The notes under the pieces: model-generated | Told to the model about the DNA's origin: nothing | Databases searched by the model: none | Seen by the model: the letters and a program-made list of their open reading frames with translations, nothing else | Made by a program: the position numbers and the translations under genes | Assembly (NCBI GenBank): GCA_037951105.1 | Contig: JBAMJV010007225.1 | Coordinates: 64,501 to 128,500 of the forward strand | Direction: 5' to 3' | DNA: 64,000 bases | From: Echinarachnius parma | Lineage: Eukaryota; Echinodermata; Echinoidea; Clypeasteroida; Echinarachniidae | In this document: positions 56,266 through 64,000 of the stretch, in pieces | Layout of the letters: every line of letters starts with the position of its first letter | Position numbering within the stretch: the stretch's first letter is position 1

Positions 56266-57693
56266 AACCCCTCAAAAAAAGTTCGGAAACTCAAGTTTCA
56301 TCGATCATATCTCTCGGATTTTTTAATAAGAATACTCGAAATCGGTGTCACAATAAAGCCTCATTATATACCTTTCAAACAATGCATTATGTGTAGTGAT
56401 TATGCAATTGGGGCGATTGCAGTAGCCCAGAGAATAGGGGGAGGCAGGAAGTGAAATCTCGCAAAATGGCCCCAATGCATTCAATTTACGAGTGCAAGAC
56501 TGTGTTGACCAGTTTTCTAAAGGTTAACATTCTATTGAATGCTGCCACCCTTTCCATTCATAAAAATTGTTGAATTTGATACCATTTTAATGGAAATTAT
56601 CTCTTCCTTACGATGGCATATTAATCGTAAGGATTATGCAAATGGGGTGTGTGCAGCGAACCGGAATATGGAGATGGGTCGAGTGTGAAATCAGACAAAA
56701 AGATATGGAGTTGACAACAAATCAGAGCGTTGCATTTTTTTCGAGCTTTTGGGAGGATTTTTTAGCATTTCAAATAAAATATTCATGATTTAAATTGATA
56801 TCAACGGAAAGCCCAACAACTCTTCTGTATGAAAATGTGAAATTTATAATGATTTTTGTAAAGGGCGGCTGCAGGGAGATGAATGTGGGGGAGCCTCAAA
56901 AGTGACCCATTTCAAAACGCTCTGATTTGGTGTCGGTATCTGTATACCATTGTGTAGAGGATGTAATGCGACTTGAATGAGTTGGCCATGAATGAGAGGC
57001 ATTCAATTGAAAACGCATGAATAGTGTCTTGAAATCAGAGCGTTTCAAAATGGGTCACTTTTGAGGCTCCCTCCCATTCATCTCCCTGCAGCCGCCCTTT
57101 ACAAAAATCATTATAAATTTCACATTTTCATACAGAAGAGTTGTTGGGCTTTCCGTTGATATCATATTTGATCATGAATATTTTATTTGAAATGCTAAAA
57201 AATCCTCCCAAAAGCTCGAAAAAAATGCAACGCTCTGATTTTTGTCAACTCCATATCTTTTTGTCTGATTTCACACTCGACCCATCTCCATATTCCGGTT
57301 CGCTGCACACACCCCATTTGCATAATCCTTACGATTAATATGCCATCGTAATGAAGAGATAATTTCCCTTAAAATGGTATCCAATTCAACAATTTTGATG
57401 AATGGAAAGGGTGGCAGTATTCAATAGAAAGTTAACCTTTAGAAAACTGATCAACACAGTCATGCACTCGTAAATTGAATGCATTGGGGCCATTTTGCGA
57501 GATTTCACTTCCTGCCTCCCCCTATTCTCTGGGCTACTGCAATCGCCCCAATTGCATAATCACTACACATAATGCACCGTTTGAAAGGTATATAATGAGG
57601 CTTTATTGTGACACCAACTTCGAGTATTCTTATTAAAAAATACGAGAGATATGATCGATCAAACTTGAGTTTCCGAACTTTTATTGAGGGGTT
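56266..57693. mobile_element. 1428-bp foldback element with ~660-bp arms
   Basis: Arms 56266-56927 and 57032-57693 are near-complete inverse copies around a loop of about 104 bp. Termini are AACCCCTCAAAAAAAGTTCG and CGAACTTTTATTGAGGGGTT, with TA on each side (56264-56265, 57694-57695). D1 shows the empty site GGATCATAGATCC near 24420. Arms diverge by scattered substitutions. Open frames in each arm mirror each other and have no recognisable domain. TA target and termini point to a Tc1/mariner-like foldback MITE. Confidence 0.9.
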
Positions 57694-57714
57694 TAGATCC
57701 TTTGAATAACATGG

Positions 57715-58155
57715 CCATGCATGGGCGTAGGGGCATATTTTCCTCAGGGGGCTGTGGTCTTTTGCCCGAATGATTATTCTTCCCGCCTTTTCACCTGACA
57801 AACAAAACATACAATGCAAACTAAAATGAAACGGTCCTCGCATCTTCCATGCCCGAAAATTGTCTTTTCGATGCCGGTTAAATCGAAATATAACGTGATT
57901 TTGCCAGAGTATGAGGCGGTTTTGCCCGAAAATAACGTTATATTCCTCTCAAAATGACCCGACTTTCCCTAAATGTAACATGAGTTTGCTCGAATATGAC
58001 ATGATTCTTTCAGCATTATGACATTATTTTGCCCTAATATGATTTTTTTTTGCCGGAATATGAAATGGATTTGACAGAATATGGCCGTTTTCAAAACTCC
58101 GGGGGGGGGGGGGGGGGGGGGTAGGCTGAAACCGAAACCCCCCGCCCACGCCTCC
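57715..58155. mobile_element. MITE with iterated GCCCGAATATGAC units, copy in D3
   Basis: Begins ATGGGCGTAGGGGCATATTT and ends after a G tract of about 20 with CGCCCACGCCTCC. It is orthologous in position to 24443-24890. Confidence 0.75.
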
Positions 58156-58583
58156 AACGATATGTTTCTAACCATTAAGAAAACATGCAATTAAATCTGC
58201 TTAACCCGTTCAGGACTGATTGATTCTGTTATATTCTCTATAATATATAGACCCCTGCCTGAGTATTTTCGGGCATCGGGACCAGTCTTGAAGGGGTTAA
58301 AACGGGGAGACAAAAATAACCCCAAAAATGTAGGTTATTTTGTTATAATAGTTTTTCCAATTATACTTTTACTATAATGTAATGAGGAAGATATCATTTT
58401 CAGTGTAATATTTTTTTGTATATATTATCATGATGGTAACTTATTTCATTTGCTCTTGCATATTAACCCTTTATATGCATTCCAGCCTAATCATTGAAAC
58501 ATACAAAAACACTCATATGTGTGTGCAAGTTTTAAGTAAGTTATAAAGCCAATGATGATTAATTGTGTTCATCTCTCATTGCC

Positions 58584-58941
58584 AGGGATGCCTGTAAAGT
58601 GTCTAACTCCACGAAAATTACTTGGAGCTTCCTCGTTTCTCTTCTACCGTGTTGTTTAGCTATGGTAAGTGAAGAATAAAAATAGGGCGAGATTTTTTCA
58701 AATGCCCCTTTAGTATGACGATATCTATCATTCAGCTCAAAAGCGTTAATGAACGGAAACCTCATAAACGTCCGTTGTAAACGCTGACGCATATCTTCGC
58801 GGTTTTTTTAACCAGTAAAGCAGTGTTCATTTTCAATGAAACTTTCACACATCATTCGGACATATCTTACAATGATTTTGGTATAGGATTGAAGTCTCAA
58901 ATGTCATTTTGGGCAATATCTGACACTTTAAAGGTGCACCT
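58584..58941. mobile_element. Family 2 TTAA MITE in D3
   Basis: AGGGATGCCTGTAAAGTGTC and AAGGTGCACCT bound it. TTAA remains on the right (58942-58945) but is missing on the left, where D1 has ATTGCCTTAATATG uninterrupted. The left target was probably lost after insertion. Confidence 0.85.
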
Positions 58942-59645
58942 TTAATATGTACAACCTCACAATAATAAAATCATGACCCGTTCAGTGAACCAGGTTTGTA
59001 TACATACAGTGTATGTATTATACGTATGAGTGACAATGAACAACGGAACACAAATCTAAAGCAGATGTTACTGTTTTCTCCCACTTTTATTGATTCAATA
59101 CATTAGTAGGAATATCAGAAAAGAATATAACTTTTATCATATATATCACGTTCCTCGTGGTATACGTGCTATTCGTTTGACCAATCACCAATTTACATCC
59201 AATGTGTCAATCAAATTAAAATATAACTTTGAATTGCATGTAATTATGACAATCACAATGATAATGCATAAACCCATCACCAGCAGAAATTATCTGCAAA
59301 TAACAATAATTTGTTAACACATAAGATATGTTCTGTAAAAATGGAGGAATGGTTGGTTAATTGAAACAAGAATTTTTTTTCTAAATCCCGGTTAAAATCA
59401 GGCCTTTTATATGGTTTTCAACAAAATACTGAGGTGGGTGACATATTTTATCACACAAAGTAATGTTCTTCTATTTGGAATGCATGTGAGTTGTACCGTG
59501 CTAAATGATCACGATGATGTTTAGCTGTACATTAATGTTGCATTGGTGAAATATCTGGTAATTTATGCCGGAATTTATCCAGGTTTCGCAACTTAGATTA
59601 CATATTGAACTTAGATTAATTCTTAACCCATCATGGACGAGAGCT

Positions 59646-59705
59646 AATTTGTAGAGGAAAATAATGATTAATTTCAAAATTAATCATTATTTTCCTCTAC
59701 AAATT
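59646..59705. repeat. Conserved 60-nt hairpin in D3
   Basis: The arms are complementary over about 28 bp with essentially no mismatch; this is the best-paired of the three copies. Confidence 0.85.
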
Positions 59706-60708
59706 GGCAACTCCTTATTGACATTAATGACATAAAAATAGATGGAAAATATTTAGTAATTACAATTTAAGACAAATATGAAGTGACTTTGCCGCAAATT
59801 TGCTACTATAATTTGAACGCCGAAATCACAAGGTGTTGCCAATCTACGGATTTCCTAAATTATAGCGATCTACGCAACAATAAAAATCATTTAAAAATAA
59901 CTAAAGCAGGTAGAGTAACAAAATAGGGCTCTACAAATATATGTATGCTCTTTCTCATTGTATACTTCATATAACTTTGTATCGTATTGCTGAAGTGTAG
60001 GACTGCCAACCCACAAATATGTGGACCACCGTCCTTGATGGGTTTTAAAAAGGGTAAATAAGAACCTACTACATGTGACATGTGACTCACATTATTGTGT
60101 ATTAAAATTGAACTCGACCTTTGGCAATTGTATGGTGGACAATAATTTTGCAAAGAAGAGAAATGAAATCAATTGTGTTCCATGCACTAAGTTGTTCAGA
60201 AATTAGTATGATCACACATGAATGCGTGCGTGTGCGTGTGCGTGTGCGTGTGCACATTCCAATAGCGATACCAAAGTTCCCCGCTCGCATTATTGTTGGT
60301 ATGTGCACTTAAAACATAATTTATATTTCGAAAGATTTCTTATTTTTACGAAAACTGTTGTATTCCCAGGCCATAAGACATACTATGTACATACCCATTG
60401 CTGCTGACTGATATTTCACAACTATAATTAAAACAGTTTTGCAAGTAGGCCTCCAGTATACTGTTAAAACGTAGCTGTGTAAACAAATTCAACAACTTGT
60501 TGAACATTTTCAACAACCGCTGTTTAACATATGAACCATACAACTGTTGTTGAAAACATTCAACAACCCCAGTTGTTTAAAGTTTACACAACTGTTGTTT
60601 TAATTTTTCAACAACTGTTGTTTAGAATAAATTTCAACAACCCTGTTGTTGAAATAGCAAATACAAAAAGGATTGTACTAAAAAGCGGCAAGGTCGGAAT
60701 CGAACCAG

Positions 60709-62067
60709 GGGGTGTATTCTGAAAACGATTTTAAGCTAACATTTATTGTATCTACGTCACTACAAATTTTTAGCCAGCGTTAAAATTGATTGTAGTTGCC
60801 ATGGAAGATATGCAAATTTTATGCAAATGAGGCAAATCGGTATTCTGAAAAGAATTTTAACATAAAACTTACAACAGAATTTAAAATCACTTAGTAGCAG
60901 TTTTATCTCCGTGACTTGAATCGAAAAGTAAGCTATGGCAGCGCTTCTTGGAGCACGTATCCTCCACGAGCATCAACACGCGCATGGCCGCCCGTACTTT
61001 TCGTTGCCTTTGTCATTGTTGGGCTAAACTTCCCGATTATCGTTTATTTCCGCTTCGTCGCTTCTTGCACTATGATCGTTTCATCCTCCGTAAAGTTGTT
61101 CGCTCTATGTGCCACCATTGTGATAATTTGAGTTGATTACTCATACATAATATAAACCAAATTAGTTTAATTGATTACATAACGGGTGTAGATATCGCGC
61201 GCTTTTAGCAAACTTTGCGCGCGCATGAGATTAAACGCGCTTATTTTGGACACAAGTAAGTCAGATTCGAAGGTCATGAATGTTACCGTTGCCAGTTAAA
61301 GAAGTTAGCATTTTTTGTTAGAGTTATTATGTTAAAATTTAGCTTGAAAACATATTCTGATGAGGATTGTCTTGTTACTGATATGAGAAATAGAGCACCA
61401 ATATTAACACGAAGTGGCAGAAGAGTAAATTGCCCAGAAAGGCTGAATTTGTAGATATGTTTATGTTACATTGTTGTTGCATGTTTTGTTTTTGAATTGT
61501 TGTATATTGTAAAAAAAATATTGCACTCTCATACCCCGGAAGGGGTCGATAGAGTAAATAAAATCTTACAAATCTTACAAATCTTACAAATCTTACCGTT
61601 CCCTCCATAAACATATCGGAAATGAATTCGTTATCAGTTTTCATACAAATTATCTGGCAACACAACCACACAAAAACAATGACAAGACAACTTGAAAAAA
61701 CACTTCCATTAAATACATGTAATAATAGTTTATTGACAAAAACGGCCTCGAACTCGATTCCAACATGAATTTTTGAGACCACACGAATCTTTTTCACATA
61801 TCCGACTTTATCATTATGATTATTATATCTTGATTACGTTCAAACAAACAGTATGCATAAACTTGCAATATAAATTTTAATCACGGCGTCATTCCCACGT
61901 GGTCTTAAAATCATATATAGCGTGGCTTTTATTGACAGCGCGCACTAGCGTAAGCGTTAAAATTTCCTTAAAATCTTTTTCAGAATACCGATTTAAAATT
62001 TTTTTAGCGCGATTTTATTTTAGGGAGATAAAATTTTTATCTCCGCTACATTTTCAGAATACACCCC
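60709..62067. mobile_element. Harbinger-like element, 1359 bp, 3-bp target
   Basis: GGGGTGTATTCTGAAAA and TTTTCAGAATACACCCC are exact inverse termini. CAG flanks both sides (60706-60708, 62068-62070) and D1 has CGAACCAGGGTTC uninterrupted. Three-base targets of this kind suggest PIF/Harbinger. Subterminal blocks repeat the AGAATTTTAAC/GTTAAAATT theme. An AAATCTTAC tandem run lies at about 61564-61598. Short frames near 60916-61136 have no domain I can defend. It interrupts the tRNA-like sequence of the surrounding element. Confidence 0.85.
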
Positions 62068-62088
62068 CAGGGTTCTTTGGGTTATAAG

Positions 62089-63333
62089 CATAGAAGTATG
62101 ACTCCAACACTGCCGTTGTAGAACTAGAAGGTAAACTGTATTGTCCGTAGGTACCACAGAAATACAATATAAATACTAGAACCCCAACTGAATAAGCGTA
62201 TAGCGTTTTAACCACAGAGATAGGCCACACCTTTATCAGCAAGTTTTTGAAAATACGCACCGAATGTCATGCAAATGAGGTAGTACGTCAGATTTTTTTC
62301 ATTTGAATAAATTATCAGACGTGGATTCATTGGATAAATTAACACATTACGCAAAAAGCTAAAGTAATTACGCATTGCGCACTTGCAGTTGCCATGGCAT
62401 TTAAACACGCACTTCTCAGCAAAATTGCGCTTCATAATACCAAAGACGCTTAAGTATTCTAATTCATCTCTATTATTTTAATTACGCGCAGTACTAACAG
62501 TTACGCGATGTCATGTATTTAATTGCGCACAGTCAAGAAACAGGGGATTTCCCTACTAGGATCAAAATATTGTTTTTCATTGTGACGTCATAACAGAGGC
62601 ATACCATAAATTTGTGCGTGATAATTGTGAAGTTCGCGCCCGCGCATTATTATGAATGAATTTACGCTAATATTACCATGGCAGCCAGTCGAATTAACAT
62701 AGCAATCGGTGATTCTCTTCATTAACAATTTGGCCAACTTCCATTTTGAGTTGGGGGGGCCTGGTAGGTACCGTACCCCATAGCCTTTGTACATAAAACA
62801 ATGGCGGGCTGACGGTCTTGTTTACGAGCAGTATTGAACGGAGGAAGTTCGTCACAAAACTGCATTGTGGGGAAATAATATGACGAAACGATAGGAATGT
62901 GCGTAAGGCGCGCACTTTACCAAGCGCACTCACACTGTACATTTTCTATGGCAAAGATGTCATTAGCGCGTACATTTGTGATTTTGCGCGCGATGAATTT
63001 GTAAACAATTTTTGCCCTTGGCTGAGACGGTGATCCGTGTATGAAGGGCGACTCTTCTGCAAATATTGAGCAATCATAAACAGTATTTAACTCAAAATGT
63101 AACTAAAAAGTGGTCTTATTGATGTAGTAGAAAATGGCAACACAAATTGATTACGCTAGATAAAGAGGTGGTGAATATTTCACCGCTCAATGTGATGTAT
63201 TTTATTATTTAATTCCAGATCAATTTCGAAATACACAGCCTGTCATACTTTTGATGACGTTTTGTGACGTAGCTAAACTGCTTCTAATCGCATGCATACC
63301 TAACCGTCATGGCGGCTGAGTTTACCCCCCCTG
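62089..63333. mobile_element. hAT-like insertion, 1245 bp, 8-bp target
   Basis: GTTATAAG is repeated exactly at 62081-62088 and 63334-63341, and D1 has it once (GGGTTATAAGTCTAAC). The element starts CATAGAAGTATGACTCC and ends GAGTTTACCCCCCCTG; terminal complementarity is poor, so either the left end has decayed or the superfamily differs. No coding frame is evident. It is rich in GCGCGC and TGCGCAC words. Confidence 0.75.
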
Positions 63334-63502
63334 GTTATAAGTCTAACACGCTACTGACTGCGATAACTCGGTTCGCTTGGTCTGCTGGGGGACAAAAGGG
63401 TTTTGTCGCGGTGATTTCGCGGTCGAAACTATCACGTGATTTAACACTTGTCAACAACGCTTGAACAATGACCGCTTTACACAACCCTTCTTTCTACAAC
63501 TA

Positions 63503-63840
63503 CCCAGCTAGCCACCTGAAGTCGGGCCGATGTCGGAAGTTGGTTGCCGGATGTCGGCATATCGCGGTTGGCTCGAGGTTAAAATGTCCGCCAGCCCAAC
63601 ATCGTCACTACGTCATTTTTGTGATATATTGGCATAACGTCATTTTCTGACAATGGCCCAACATCATGTCATGAGATGATGTTGGGCCATTGTCGGAAAT
63701 TGACGTTATGCCAATTTATCACAAAAATGACGTAGTGACGATGTTGGGCTGGCGGACATTTTAACCTCGAGCCAACCGCGATATGCCGACATCCGGCAAC
63801 CAACTTCCGACATCGGCCCGACTTCAGGTGGCTAGCTGGG
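63503..63840. mobile_element. 338-bp near-perfect palindromic MITE
   Basis: The two 169-bp halves are inverse copies with about three differences by eye, starting CCCAGCTAGCCACCTGAAGT. TA lies on each side (63501-63502, 63841-63842), and D1 reads CTACAACTATTCATGC without the insert. The very high arm identity means a young insertion. Confidence 0.95.
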
Positions 63841-64000
63841 TATTCATGCTACACCTAAAGTTGTATAAAAAGATTCAACAACCATTTTACACAGCATTTC
63901 AACAGTGAGTGTAAATACCGAGTACCAATAATAAAAATGAGATGGGTCTGAATCCATTTCAATAACAAAATATCTAACGTATCTATAATAGGTGTTGTTT

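Larger units (their letters stand above)
55785..64000. repeat. Segment D3 of the dispersed duplication
   Basis: Collinear with D1 from GTGTAATTATCTACATGTTT onward, running off the window at 64000 at a point equal to about 28800 in D1. It contains insertions absent from D1: 56266-57693, 58584-58941, 60709-62067, 62089-63333 and 63503-63840. It lacks the 25329-26713 element of D1. Confidence 0.85.

Noticed and set aside
60916-61136. Transposase N-terminus of a Harbinger element
   Set aside because: The overlapping 62-71 codon frames have arginine-rich sequence but no motif I can align with confidence.

Overview
This window is nuclear DNA from an animal, most likely a marine invertebrate deuterostome such as a hemichordate, cephalochordate or echinoderm; the sequence does not let me decide among these. 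The reasons are low gene density, an intron-containing histamine-N-methyltransferase-like gene, two near-intronless TRIM-type (RING, B-box, coiled coil) genes with a long non-vertebrate C-terminus, and a dense litter of short inverted-repeat DNA transposons, microsatellites and long poly-G/poly-C tracts. There is no sign of bacterial or viral genome organisation.

Host genes are few. TRIM-A (11153-13219, +) is an intact 688-codon single-exon reading frame. An HNMT-like methyltransferase (30593-32507, -) splices cleanly from three exons into 310 codons. A second TRIM paralogue (TRIM-B, -) lies at 51547-54828, but its RING domain is cut by a 1093-bp hAT-like element (53496-54588) that carries a perfect 8-bp target-site duplication. 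A truncated copy of the HNMT 3' half is at about 50993-51358.

Region by region: 1-3200 is a tandem array of a roughly 450-bp unit into which small TA- and TTAA-duplicating elements have inserted. 3200-10440 is a chain of nested MITEs and microsatellites. 10440-13490 holds TRIM-A. 13494-20899 holds a mariner-type MITE and then a TA-flanked DNA element that contains a DIRS/PAT-type tyrosine-recombinase retrotransposon fossil. 20990-23990 holds more of the opening array's unit, a mariner relic and trinucleotide repeats. 23993-31520 is segment D1, which ends in the HNMT gene. 32594-41475 is a repeat zone with a 191-bp tandem array and a 1546-bp hAT-like element. 42245-51360 is segment D2, split by a very young LTR element with 1851-bp LTRs (42892-48231). 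51547-54828 holds TRIM-B. 55785-64000 is segment D3, with three successive insertions near its end and a 1.4-kb foldback element.

D1, D2 and D3 are three diverged copies of one several-kilobase segment. Because each copy lacks insertions that another carries, they act as mutual empty-site controls and fix the boundaries and target duplications of at least five transposons. I see no clear evidence for a new multi-gene system. The strongest items are the transposon-split TRIM paralogue, the DIRS element inside a DNA transposon, the three-copy segment with its record of insertions, a hairpin that keeps its pairing across the three copies, and GAA-triloop hairpins that recur inside unrelated element families.
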